The notes beneath the pieces were generated by a model. That model worked only from the letters and a program-made list of their open reading frames with translations. It ran no database searches and was not told the origin of the DNA. From positions 3,410,001 through 3,474,000 of the forward strand of contig NZ_CP044972.1 in the NCBI RefSeq assembly GCF_010104355.1: a stretch of DNA of 64,000 nt, written 5' to 3'. This DNA comes from Hydrogenophaga sp. PBL-H3 (lineage in GTDB: Bacteria; Pseudomonadota; Gammaproteobacteria; Burkholderiales; Burkholderiaceae_C). Within the stretch, counting starts at the first letter, position 1, and each line of letters begins with the position of its first letter. This document shows positions 27,428-37,334 of this stretch, piece by piece. The translations under genes and the position numbers were made by a program.

Positions 27428-28999
27428 TCAGGCGCCCGTGGTCGTTGGTGCGTCCTTCGTGGGCCGGGCGGCCCAGAAGATGGGTTGGGCAGCGGCCTGT
27501 GGCCGGTGCGCCGTGTTGAGTTTTCCTTCGGGGTCGGCCAGCGTGGCCTGGAGCGCAGCGCGCAGCCGGTTCGCAGCGGTGTCGGCGTCCACCGCACCAG
27601 TGAGCGCCGGCACCACGTGTTCGGACCACAGCCGCGCGTAGTTGAGTCGGCCGCGGGCCTGTGTGTCGCCATACCCTTTGAGCACCTGCGGCAGCCCGCT
27701 GAGCACCAACGCAAGCGCGGGCGCCTGCGGCAACACCTGGCGCATGGCGCCCAGCCAGACGGCCAGCGTTTCGTGCTCCTGGGCGTAGCGCAGCGAACGT
27801 GGGCGCAGCGGGCGCAGCCACGCCAGGCCGCGCAGCATCAAAAAGCCCCACAGGCTGGTGGAGCGGATGTGCAGGCCCACATGGGCCTTGCCCATCCAGC
27901 CGCGCTTTGTTGCCAGCGCGACCAGGCGCTCGCCGAGTGCGCGCGGCAACACCGCAGCCACCTCGTCGATGCCGGGCTTGAAGTGCTCGGTCACGCGCAC
28001 GATGTCGCCAGGGCGCGCCTGCGCCTCGCTGGCCACGCGCGCGTAGCGGCTGCGCCGCGTCTTGAGATCGGCCACGCGGATCACGTCTTCAAAACCCATC
28101 CAGAGCGCGAGGTGGCGCACCGCCTCGTTCAGCGCTGCGTCCGATGCGGGTGTGGACGCGGCCACCAGGCCCTGCACATGGTTGAAAAAGGCGTCGGCGT
28201 AGGCCTCGTTCTGGTAGTCGCGGCAGCGCAAGGCGCCGTGTGCGGCGAGCAGTTGCACCGGGGCTGGCCAGGCCTGCAGGCGCGCTGTCCAGTCGCCTTG
28301 CAGGGCGGGCGGCAGGTCGGCGTCGGCCAGCACCTGCAGTGCGTCGCGCGACACCGAGGGTTCGGGCTTCGACGGCTGGCGCGCTTCGTCGAACGCGGCG
28401 GCAAACCCGTCCAGGCTGGCTTGCACGCCCTTGCCCGATGCACGGATCACGTCTTCGCACACGCTGCGCGGCCAGGGCAGCACACCGGCACCGGCCAGCG
28501 CGCCGAACATCACGGCCGACACCACGGTACCGGCCTGAACGGTGGTGGCCTCCATGTCGAACAACACGGTGTGCCGAGCCATGGCACGCGCCGCACCCAG
28601 CAGGCGCTGCGGGTCCTGGCGGCCATCGGCCATGTGCATCTTCTCCAGCGTGGTGTAGGCGCGGTGGGTGGACGACAACAAGGTGGTGCGAGAGGTCACA
28701 AAACCCCGCTCGACCATGCGCGCGGCCTCCAGCAGTTCGCTGGCCACCACCACGTCCACACAACCCGGCACCGGCGTCAGGCCGAACACGGGTAGCGCTT
28801 GTCCGGGCTGCGGCTCGCGCAGCAGCTCGATGTAGTAACTGGTGGCCCCTGTGCGTTGCGCCACGCCGGGCACCGAGGTGGCCTGCACCGGCAGGCCGTG
28901 GCGCAGCGCGCACTGCACCAGCCAGTCGGCCAGCACGCCGCCGCCCTCACCGCCGAGGGCCGCGACCAGAATGCCGTAAGAGTTTGTGGAAGCGTTCAT
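27428..28999 (-). CDS. iorB: Indolepyruvate:ferredoxin oxidoreductase, beta subunit (long form)
   Basis: A 523-residue protein. The first 190 or so residues form the gamma-type domain of 2-oxoacid:ferredoxin oxidoreductases (YGILVAALGGEGGGVLADWL, then SVPGVAQRTGATSYYIE). The rest is the extra domain of the proteobacterial long-form beta subunit (WMGFEDVIRVADLKTRRSR; LSGLPQVLKGYGDTQARG). With IorA it should convert aryl pyruvates plus CoA into aryl-acetyl-CoA, CO2 and reduced ferredoxin. It starts 3 nt after the iorA stop. Confidence 0.93.
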   Translation of the reverse strand: MNASTNSYGILVAALGGEGGGVLADWLVQCALRHGLPVQATSVPGVAQRTGATSYYIELLREPQPGQALPVFGLTPVPGCVDVVVASELLEAARMVERGFVTSRTTLLSSTHRAYTTLEKMHMADGRQDPQRLLGAARAMARHTVLFDMEATTVQAGTVVSAVMFGALAGAGVLPWPRSVCEDVIRASGKGVQASLDGFAAAFDEARQPSKPEPSVSRDALQVLADADLPPALQGDWTARLQAWPAPVQLLAAHGALRCRDYQNEAYADAFFNHVQGLVAASTPASDAALNEAVRHLALWMGFEDVIRVADLKTRRSRYARVASEAQARPGDIVRVTEHFKPGIDEVAAVLPRALGERLVALATKRGWMGKAHVGLHIRSTSLWGFLMLRGLAWLRPLRPRSLRYAQEHETLAVWLGAMRQVLPQAPALALVLSGLPQVLKGYGDTQARGRLNYARLWSEHVVPALTGAVDADTAANRLRAALQATLADPEGKLNTAHRPQAAAQPIFWAARPTKDAPTTTGA

Positions 29000-29002
29000 A
29001 GA

Positions 29003-31150
29003 TCAGGCCGGCTGCAGCAGGCCGATGAAAAAGCGGTTGAGGCGGTCGGTGGTGCGGTCCCACCAGCTCGGGTGCGTGACGATCTCGACCTTGTGGAACG
29101 ACGGGCACAGCACGGCGGCATCGGCCACCTCGCCGCACAGGCCGCAGCCCACGCAGCCGTTGGTGACGTGGGCCACGGGCTCACGCCGCAGCGGGTCCGC
29201 CGATTCCTTGACGGTGAGCGTGGGACAGCCCGAGAGGCGGATGCAGGAGTGGTCGCCGGTGCAGGTGTCTTCGTCCACGCCGTAACGCGTGCGCACGCTG
29301 CGCCGGCCTTCTTTCAGGCGGCGTGCGCGGATGGGTTTGAGGCGGCGCTGGCGCTCCAGCTGGCATTCGCCTTCGGCGATCACGACCTTCAGACCCAAGA
29401 ACGGCGAGTTGACCGCGTCCTTGAGCAGATCGCGCACCTGCGACACGCGGTAGTTGTGCACGGTCTTGATCCACTTCACGCCCATGCCCTTGAGCGTGTT
29501 CTCGATGGTGAGTTCGTTGACGGTGGCGCTCGCCCCCTCGGCCAGCAAGCGCGCGTCCGACGCGGGCGTGGACATGGTCTCTTGCGTGCCGGTGGCCGAG
29601 GTGTAGCCGTTCTTCATGATCACCAGCACACCGTCGCCCTGGTTGAGCAGGGTCGAGCTCACGCCCGAGAGCAGGCCGTTGTGCCAGAAACCGCCGTCGC
29701 CCATGATGGCAATGGGTCGTTTGGCCGAGAAGTTCTTCACCGCTGCGCTGGACGCCATGCTCATGCCATAGCCGAGGATGGAGTTGCCGAAGGAAAACGG
29801 CTCGAAGGTTGCAAAGGAATGACAACCAATGTCGGTGGAGATGTGCAACTTGCCCACCTCGCGCTCGACCAGCTTGAGCGCGGCAAACACAGGGCGCTCG
29901 GGGCAGCCGGTGCAGAAGTTGGGCGGGCGGGCGGGCACGCCGCCACCGAGGTCGGCGAGGGCGCGGGAGCGGGTTTCGACCAGGTCGGCGCTGAACTGCC
30001 GAGCCACCGACGTGTCCAGCGCGGGCAGGTGCTCGGACGCGAAAGCGGTGAGGCCTTTGAGCAGGATTTCGGCCGTGTACTCGCCGCCCATGGGCAGCAG
30101 GTCCTTGCCGTGCAGGCGGGTCTGCAGGTCGGCGCGGCGCAGCAACGTGGCGATGTCCTGTTCGATGAACTCGGGCTGGCCTTCTTCGATCACCAGCACC
30201 GCGCGCTTGCCGGCGCAGAATGCCGCGATCTGCCCCGGCACCAACGGGTACACCACGTTGAGCACCAGCATGGGAATGTCGGTGTCGCCGGTGGCATTGG
30301 CCAGGCCGGCTTGCTGCAGCGCGCGGATGGTGGTGTTGTACAGACCGCCCTGCACGATCAGCCCGACTTCGGCGTGTCGACCATCGAAGTGTTCGTTCAG
30401 TCCGGCCTCTTCGATGAACTTGCGCGCTGCGGGCATGCGCACTTCGTACTTCAGCTTCTCGTGGCGGAAGGTCGCGGGCGGGTGCGAGAGGCGGTCGTAG
30501 TTGAAGCTGGCGGCTTCCTGCTGCAGGTGCCGGCTGGAGATGGCGGGCGCGATGTTGTCGCTGGCCACAAAACTGCCCTGCACATGGCAGGCGCGGATGC
30601 GCAGCTCGATCATCACCGGCGTGTTCGAAGCTTCGGACAGCTCGAAGGCTTTCTCCGTCATGCGCACGATGGTGGGCAGGTTGGGCCGCGGGTCCATGAG
30701 CCACAGCGCCGACTTCATGGCGAACGCGTGCGTGCGTTCCTGGATCACGCTCGCACCTTCGCCGTAGTCTTCGCCCACCACGATCACCGCGCCGCCCATC
30801 ACGCCGGGCGAGGCCAGGTTCGACAAGGCGTCCGACGCCACGTTGGTGCCCACCACCGACTTCCAGGTCACCGCGCCCCGCACCGGGTACATGATGGACG
30901 CGGCCAGCATGGCGGCTGCCGAGCTCTCGTTGGTGCAGGCTTCCACGTGCACACCGAGCTCGTCCATGTAGGGCTTGGCCTGCACCATCACGTCGAGCAG
31001 GTGCGAGATCGGCGAGCCCTGGTAACCGCCCACGTAGGTCACGCCCGACTGCAGCAGCGCCTTGGTCACGGCGAGGATGCCCTCACCCTGGAAGGTCTCG
31101 CCCTGGCCGAGTTTCAGCGCTTCAATCTCGCTGTGAAATGAACGTTCCAA
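29003..31150 (-). CDS. iorA: Indolepyruvate:ferredoxin oxidoreductase, alpha subunit
   Basis: A 715-residue ThDP- and Fe-S-dependent subunit. The N-terminal 2-oxoacid-binding domain (GVTYVGGYQGSPISHLLDVM) is followed by the ThDP-binding part (MGDGGFWHNGLLSGVSSTLL). The C-terminal ferredoxin-like part has a modified first cluster motif (CTGDHSCIRLSGCP) and a normal second one (CVGCGLCGEVADAAVLCP). I choose the TTG at 31150 because AGGAG lies 8 bases before it; an ATG 27 codons upstream has no such site and would use up the divergent promoter region. It leads the operon iorAB-dctPQM. The substrate is an aryl pyruvate by family, not proven. Confidence 0.92.
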   Translation of the reverse strand: MERSFHSEIEALKLGQGETFQGEGILAVTKALLQSGVTYVGGYQGSPISHLLDVMVQAKPYMDELGVHVEACTNESSAAAMLAASIMYPVRGAVTWKSVVGTNVASDALSNLASPGVMGGAVIVVGEDYGEGASVIQERTHAFAMKSALWLMDPRPNLPTIVRMTEKAFELSEASNTPVMIELRIRACHVQGSFVASDNIAPAISSRHLQQEAASFNYDRLSHPPATFRHEKLKYEVRMPAARKFIEEAGLNEHFDGRHAEVGLIVQGGLYNTTIRALQQAGLANATGDTDIPMLVLNVVYPLVPGQIAAFCAGKRAVLVIEEGQPEFIEQDIATLLRRADLQTRLHGKDLLPMGGEYTAEILLKGLTAFASEHLPALDTSVARQFSADLVETRSRALADLGGGVPARPPNFCTGCPERPVFAALKLVEREVGKLHISTDIGCHSFATFEPFSFGNSILGYGMSMASSAAVKNFSAKRPIAIMGDGGFWHNGLLSGVSSTLLNQGDGVLVIMKNGYTSATGTQETMSTPASDARLLAEGASATVNELTIENTLKGMGVKWIKTVHNYRVSQVRDLLKDAVNSPFLGLKVVIAEGECQLERQRRLKPIRARRLKEGRRSVRTRYGVDEDTCTGDHSCIRLSGCPTLTVKESADPLRREPVAHVTNGCVGCGLCGEVADAAVLCPSFHKVEIVTHPSWWDRTTDRLNRFFIGLLQPA

Positions 31151-31273
31151 CCGCGTGTCTCCTGGTGTTGTGACCCGCAATCTAGGACCTGCCGCCTCAT
31201 CTGGCCAATGGATTGATCTGATGTGGTGCATTCACGAGATGGATAATTCGGGACAACCCTTAGAGGCCATCAG

Positions 31274-32206
31274 ATGAACTTTCGGCAACTCGATCTCAAC
31301 CTCCTGCGCGTGCTCGCCGCGATCCACCGCACCGGTTCGGTGACGGCCGCCGGCAAGGCGCTTGCGCTCTCGCAGCCCGCCACCAGCAACGCGCTGGCCC
31401 GGCTGCGCGACTACTTTCAGGACGATCTGTTCGTGCGCTCGCCGGGCGGCCTGCAACCCACGCGCCTGTGCGAGCGCCTGGCGCCCGAGGTGCAGACGCA
31501 GCTGCAGTTGCTGGAGACCGCGGTCACGGTGCGCGACGAGTTCGACCCCGCGCGAAGCGACATGCGCTGGCGACTCTCGCTGTCCGATCTGGGCGAGATG
31601 ATGTTTCTGCCGCCCCTGGCCGCGGCCTTGCGCCAGCAGGCGCCGCAGGCCCACCTGACCAACATCTCGGTGGCCGCCGATGACGTGCCCGCGGCGCTGG
31701 AATCGCGCGAGATCGATTTCGCCATCGGCATCCTGCAACCGCGCAACCGTGGCGTGCGCGCCGAGCTGCTGTTTCGCGAGCACTACGTGGCCATGACCTC
31801 GCCGCGCTGGCGCCCCGCCAGCGGCAAGGCCGGGCGCACACTGAGTGCGCGACAGCTGGCGGAGTCGTCACTGGTCGTGGCGGCACCCACCGCCACCTTT
31901 CACGGCAGCGTGGAGCAGATGCTGGTGCGCGCCAAGCTCAGCGACCGCGTGGTGATCCGCGCGCGCCACTTTGGCGCGCTGCCCGAGCTGGCGCTCAACA
32001 CCGACCTGCTCACCATCGTGCCGCAGATGTACGCGGCCAACGTGGGCCAGCGCCTGGACATGCGCGTGTGGGAACTGCCGCGCACGGCCGCGCCCAGCTA
32101 CGACGTGCGCCTGGTCTGGCACGCCAGCACCGCCAAGGACCCGGCCCACCAGTGGATACGCGCGCAGGTGCACCGCCTGTTCGGACGGGTTCAAACAAGC
32201 GCGTGA
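31274..32206 (+). CDS. LysR-family transcriptional regulator divergent from iorA
   Basis: A 310-residue LysR regulator of the NodD/LinR-like group. The helix-turn-helix region reads LNLLRVLAAIHRTGSVTAAG and LSQPATSNALARLRDYFQDD; the effector domain follows (RWRLSLSDLGEMMFLPPLAA). The 123-bp gap to iorA should contain both promoters, although I see no clear dyad there. It probably controls iorAB-TRAP and possibly the downstream hydratase gene 13 bp away on its own strand. Confidence 0.93.
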   Translation: MNFRQLDLNLLRVLAAIHRTGSVTAAGKALALSQPATSNALARLRDYFQDDLFVRSPGGLQPTRLCERLAPEVQTQLQLLETAVTVRDEFDPARSDMRWRLSLSDLGEMMFLPPLAAALRQQAPQAHLTNISVAADDVPAALESREIDFAIGILQPRNRGVRAELLFREHYVAMTSPRWRPASGKAGRTLSARQLAESSLVVAAPTATFHGSVEQMLVRAKLSDRVVIRARHFGALPELALNTDLLTIVPQMYAANVGQRLDMRVWELPRTAAPSYDVRLVWHASTAKDPAHQWIRAQVHRLFGRVQTSA

Positions 32207-32219
32207 ATATGATGGCGCC

Positions 32220-33008
32220 ATGACCCCAAACACCCTGCTTGACCACCTCGACCAAGGCCTCCTCTGGCCGGCACCCTCCGGTCTCTCGCTCGACGACGCC
32301 TACGCGCAGGCGCTGGCGGTGCGGCGCTTGCGCATCGCGCGCGGCGAACAACCGCGCGGCTACAAGGTCGGTTTCACCAACCGCTCGATCTGGCCACGCT
32401 ACAACGTGTTCGCACCCATCTGGGGCAGCGTGTGGGACAGCACGCTCACCCTGTGCGAGGGCGAGGGCAGCGTGTCGCTGGCCCACACCTGCCAGCCGCG
32501 GCTGGAGCCCGAGGTGGTGTTTGGCCTGAAGGCCACGCCCGCACCCGACGCCACGCTCGATGATCTTTTTGCGGCCATCGACTGGGTGGCGCCGGGCTTC
32601 GAGGTGGTGCAGTCGCACCTGCCCGACTGGAAGTTTGTGCCGCCCGACACCGTGGCCGATGGCGCGCTGCACGCGCGCCTGCTGGTGGGCCGCCGCACGC
32701 CGGTGCGCGAACTGGCCCGCAGCGCCGCAACGCTCGACACCCTGCTGGCCCAGGCGCGGGTGAGCTTGCTGAAGCACGCGCGGGCCGTCGAAGAAGGCCA
32801 GGGCTCGAACGTGCTGGACAGCCCGCTGAGAGCACTCCAGCACTTCACTCAGACCTTGCGCGCCTGCCCAGGTGCACCGGACCTGCAGGCCGGCGACGTG
32901 ATCACCACCGGCACCTGGACAGATGCCTGGCCTGTTGCGCCCGGCGAGCATTGGTCGGCTCGCTTCACTTCACCACTGCCGAGCCTGTCGGTGCACTTCG
33001 CCGCTTGA
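32220..33008 (+). CDS. 2-keto-4-pentenoate hydratase / FAH-fold family protein
   Basis: A 262-residue protein of the MhpD/2-oxopent-4-enoate hydratase group, which shares the fumarylacetoacetase C-terminal fold and adds water to, or decarboxylates, 2-oxo-dienoates in meta-cleavage pathways. Visible features are YKVGFTNRSIWPRYNVFAP, the metal-binding RLEPEVVFGL and GFEVVQSHLPDWKF, and the end DVITTGTWTDAWPV. It starts 13 bp after the LysR gene. No other meta-cleavage genes are next to it, so the substrate is open; the ligase downstream could act with it. Confidence 0.88.
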   Translation: MTPNTLLDHLDQGLLWPAPSGLSLDDAYAQALAVRRLRIARGEQPRGYKVGFTNRSIWPRYNVFAPIWGSVWDSTLTLCEGEGSVSLAHTCQPRLEPEVVFGLKATPAPDATLDDLFAAIDWVAPGFEVVQSHLPDWKFVPPDTVADGALHARLLVGRRTPVRELARSAATLDTLLAQARVSLLKHARAVEEGQGSNVLDSPLRALQHFTQTLRACPGAPDLQAGDVITTGTWTDAWPVAPGEHWSARFTSPLPSLSVHFAA

Positions 33009-33099
33009 GACGCGCATTCACTTGCAGGTGAAACTCTCTAAACACAAGGCGGCAGCCTTGGTAGATTCATGCGCAACACAAACAAAGGAGACAAACCAC

Positions 33100-34771
<1,672 letters not shown>

Positions 34772-34794
<23 letters not shown>

Positions 34795-35242
34795 GCACCC
34801 CGTCGGCGCCCTCTTCGCACAAGCGCAGCACAACCTCGAAGCCCTCCGCGTTGCCGTAGTACGGGTCGGGCACCTCCAGCGAGCCCGGCACGCCCGCGTA
34901 CTCCAGAAACAAGTGCAACTTGTGCTGGTGCTGTGGCGGACACACGTGCCGCAGGTTGGCCAGGTTGTCGCGGTCCATGGCCAGGATGAGATCGAACTGC
35001 TCGAAGTCCGCGTCCTTCACCTTGCGCGAGCGCTCCTTGGCGATCTGGCTGTACCCGCGGGCCTGCGCCAGGGTGATGGCGCGACGATCGGCCTTTTCAC
35101 CCCGGTGTGCGCCGTAGGTGCCGGCCGAGTCCAGCGACACCCGATCGGACAGCTGCCTGCGCTCCACCTCGGCGTGCATCACGCTGGCGGCCATCGGGGA
35201 GCGGCAGATGTTGCCCATGCACACGAGAAGGATCTTGGTCAT
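34772..35242 (-). CDS. Low-molecular-weight protein-tyrosine phosphatase
   Basis: A 156-residue phosphatase. The P-loop with nucleophile Cys8 and Arg14 is seen in LLVCMGNICRSPMA, and the general-acid Asp with its neighbour in VPDPYYGNAEGF. It removes phosphate from tyrosine or arsenate-like substrates in the cytoplasm; in other bacteria such enzymes reverse tyrosine-kinase signalling, including capsule control. The start at MTKILLVCMG is set by the family; the upstream frame is not conserved. Confidence 0.95.
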
Positions 35243-35294
35243 CGCGCAAGGATAACGAGCCGCGAGACTGCCCCAGACAAAGCCCGGAAATAAC

Positions 35295-35316
35295 AAAACC
35301 CGCCGAAGCGGGTTTT
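35295..35316 (-). terminator. Rho-independent terminator after the H-NS gene
   Basis: The arms AAAACCCGC and GCGGGTTTT enclose CGAA on the plus strand; read on the minus strand the loop is UUCG, closed by GC pairs and followed by a U-rich 3' arm. It ends the H-NS transcript and, because the A/T arms are symmetric, may also work for the opposite strand. Confidence 0.85.
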
Positions 35317-35335
35317 GAAAAGGGTCTGGACGGGC

Positions 35336-35641
35336 TCAGATCAGGTAGTCGTCAACACTCTTGCCGGACGCCAGCACAGCGCGCACCCACTCGGGTTTGC
35401 GGCCAGGGCCACCCGCCCAGAGCTCACCGTTGGGGCCGCGGTACTTAGGTGCAGATGCCGATTTGGACTTGCCGGGCTTCTTGGCCCCGGCCGCGCCACC
35501 CAGATCCGCCACCGAGATGCCGAATTGCTTCATCTTGGCCTTGATATCGGCAATGACGGAAGCGAGCTCGTCTTTGCGCGCTTGCTCGGCCTGTGCCATC
35601 AGGGTTTGGGCTTGCGCCATGAGTTCGGAATAGCTGGCCAT
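35336..35641 (-). CDS. H-NS family nucleoid protein
   Basis: A 101-residue H-NS-type DNA-binding protein. The N-terminal half is a helical oligomerisation part (YSELMAQAQTLMAQAEQARK). A Lys/Ala linker follows, and the C-terminal DNA-binding domain reads KYRGPNGELWAGGPGRKPEW, where the GPGRKP loop is the AT-hook-like minor-groove contact. It would silence AT-rich foreign DNA. AAGGA precedes the ATG. A near-perfect inverted repeat lies 31-78 bp upstream, and a strong terminator downstream makes this a single-gene unit. Confidence 0.95.
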   Translation of the reverse strand: MASYSELMAQAQTLMAQAEQARKDELASVIADIKAKMKQFGISVADLGGAAGAKKPGKSKSASAPKYRGPNGELWAGGPGRKPEWVRAVLASGKSVDDYLI

Positions 35642-35672
35642 TGGATGGGTCCTTATAAAGAAGTTGTATTCG

Positions 35673-35719
35673 ATTGGAATGCACGATTACACGCTGCCGA
35701 TGCAGTGGTGCATTCTAAT
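35673..35719. promoter_or_regulatory. 12-bp inverted repeat upstream of the H-NS gene
   Basis: ATTGGAATGCAC at 35673-35684 and GTGCATTCTAAT at 35708-35719 are inverted copies with one mismatch and 23 bases between. The right copy covers the rluC stop codon. The position, upstream of the H-NS ribosome site, fits an operator or looping site for control of the H-NS gene. Confidence 0.5.
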
Positions 35720-36719
35720 CTTCTTTTGCCAATCTGCCGCCGGACCAAGACTGCAGTTCGTCAGGCAACTCGGCATGTAATTCCAAGGGATTACCTGTGA
35801 CCGGATGACTCAATCGCAGGCGCCACGCATGCAGAAACATGCGCTTCAATCCTGCACGCGCCAATTGACGGTTGAGTTCAAAATCTCCGTATTTGTCGTC
35901 GCCTGCAATCGGATAACCGGCGTGGGACAGGTGAACCCGGATCTGGTGGGTGCGGCCGGTCTTGATGGTCACTTCCAGCAGGCTCAGGCCATCGGGCAAC
36001 AGTGCCGCCAATGCAGTCGGCGCCGCCACACGAGCCGCCACTTTCACCAAGGTCACCGAGTGCATGCCATCCGGGTCTTCTTTGGTCGTCACCCTGACGC
36101 GCCGCTCGCCATCGGCCAGCAGGTATTTGTGCAAGGGTTGATCCAGCACCTTCAGCCGCGCCGGCCAAGTCCCTTTGACGAGGGCCAGATAGGTCTTGCC
36201 GGTTTCCCGTTCACGGAATTGATCCTGCAAGGCCTTGAGCGCACTTTTCCTTTTGGCAATGAGCAACAGGCCGCTGGTTTCACGGTCGAGGCGATGCACC
36301 AATTCGAGCAGTTTGGCATCCGGTCGCGCTTGCCGCATTTGTTCGATCACGCCAAAACTCACGCCACTGCCACCGTGCACTGCCACGCCAGCGGGTTTGT
36401 CGATGGCGAGAAATGCCTCGTCCTCGAAGACCACCGGGAATTGGCGCGCAGGCGCAGGATTGAGTTGCTTTTCTTCAGCCTGCTGGGACAGGCGAATCGG
36501 CGGAATACGCAACACATCACCCGATTGAACGCGGTCATCCGCGCTCACCCGACCTTTGTTGCGGCGCACTTCACCCGAACGGATGATCCGGTAAATGTGG
36601 GTCTTGGGGACGCCCTTGAGCTCGCGGATCAGGAAGTTGTCGAGTCGCTGCCCGGCCGACTCATCGTCCACCGTGAGGTGCCGCACGGCTGCTGCTGGGG
36701 GGATTGGGGGGTGAGGCAA
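35715..36719 (-). CDS. rluC: 23S rRNA pseudouridine synthase RluC
   Basis: A 334-residue synthase that isomerises uridines 955, 2504 and 2580 (E. coli numbering) in 23S rRNA. The N-terminal S4 RNA-binding domain reads AGQRLDNFLIRELKGVPKTH, and the catalytic Asp is in LELVHRLDRETSGLLLIAK; KTYLALVKG and GRTHQIRVHL follow as in the RluA family. The start is unclear: the longest form begins at a TTG in a run of C-rich codons, and a GTG 11 codons later is possible; neither has a good ribosome site. It is divergent from rne, the usual arrangement. Confidence 0.93.
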   Translation of the reverse strand: MPHPPIPPAAAVRHLTVDDESAGQRLDNFLIRELKGVPKTHIYRIIRSGEVRRNKGRVSADDRVQSGDVLRIPPIRLSQQAEEKQLNPAPARQFPVVFEDEAFLAIDKPAGVAVHGGSGVSFGVIEQMRQARPDAKLLELVHRLDRETSGLLLIAKRKSALKALQDQFRERETGKTYLALVKGTWPARLKVLDQPLHKYLLADGERRVRVTTKEDPDGMHSVTLVKVAARVAAPTALAALLPDGLSLLEVTIKTGRTHQIRVHLSHAGYPIAGDDKYGDFELNRQLARAGLKRMFLHAWRLRLSHPVTGNPLELHAELPDELQSWSGGRLAKED

Positions 36720-36743
36720 GGGAAATCGAGGGGAAACCGGGGG
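36697..36743 (+). other. G-run cluster (possible G-quadruplex) at the rluC start
   Basis: Five G runs of 6, 6, 3, 4 and 5 bases lie within 47 bases on the plus strand, separated by 3, 8, 7 and 5 bases. This meets the general pattern for a three-tetrad quadruplex in single-stranded DNA. It lies over the rluC start codon and just upstream of the rne promoter. Confidence 0.45.
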
Positions 36744-36774
36744 AAATAGGACACCACGGTGACGGTTGGCTGTC

Positions 36775-36780
36775 TATAAT
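36775..36780 (+). promoter_or_regulatory. -10 element of the probable rne promoter
   Basis: A perfect TATAAT hexamer sits 555 bases before the rne start codon, in TGTCTATAATGCG. No good -35 hexamer is seen at 16-18 bases upstream (the region is CACCACGGTGACGG), so an activator or a weak -35 is assumed. It implies a leader of about 550 nt. Confidence 0.55.
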
Positions 36781-37334
36781 GCGTCACTCTCGTCACGTGC
36801 TGTAAGTGATTGATTTGCCTTGAGTTTACGGCAAGCACTGAAGGCGCAGACCTCCCGGCCCGACAAAGCGGGGGACCGACGTGAGATGGTTGCCACCCGC
36901 AGCACCCGGCACCTCCCATCGCACCCGCAGTCATTCCCCGTGGAATTCTGGTGCGGTCAGGGTGCGGTCGACGCCGCGGGCGAACCGGTTGATGAAAACA
37001 GCGAACCCGATTACGGAATACCCCAATCAACCAGCCTTCCCACGTGGGGCTGGTTGAGGACAAAGTGAACACAGAGATAACCCGGCCAGATTCATGTCAT
37101 TGACAGCCATCCAGCCTTCCCTGCTCACCCAACTCCACGCGCCTACGCCCTGACCTGGCGGTTCGACGCGGCACCTCGGTGCCCGCCTGTGTTGAACGCC
37201 TCCCCCGAACTGCGGGTCAACGGCTCTCCGGCAATTCCTCCCCCGTTCGCTTTTTCCGCTGGTTCACGGCGAGTTGACGCCTGTGGCTCTCAAGCCCGGG
37301 CGTCCTTGTGTGTTTGAACGAAGGAAATCGCATC
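36781..37334 (+). other. Long rne leader region without a gene
   Basis: The 615 bases between the rluC start and rne contain no credible gene. They hold the TATAAT above and a small hairpin TTGCC/GGCAA at about 36812-36833. A strong hairpin has arms CAACCAGCC (37028-37036) and GGCTGGTTG (37048-37056). The long structured 5' leader parallels the E. coli rne leader, through which RNase E controls its own message; the same role is likely but not shown here. Confidence 0.55.

Noticed and set aside
31151..31231. An ATG start for IorA 27 codons upstream
   Set aside because: It has no ribosome site and would occupy most of the divergent promoter gap; the TTG has AGGAG at ideal spacing.
36820..37068. 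An 82-codon frame in the rne leader
   Set aside because: No ribosome site, no similarity and it crosses the strong hairpin; more likely untranslated leader.
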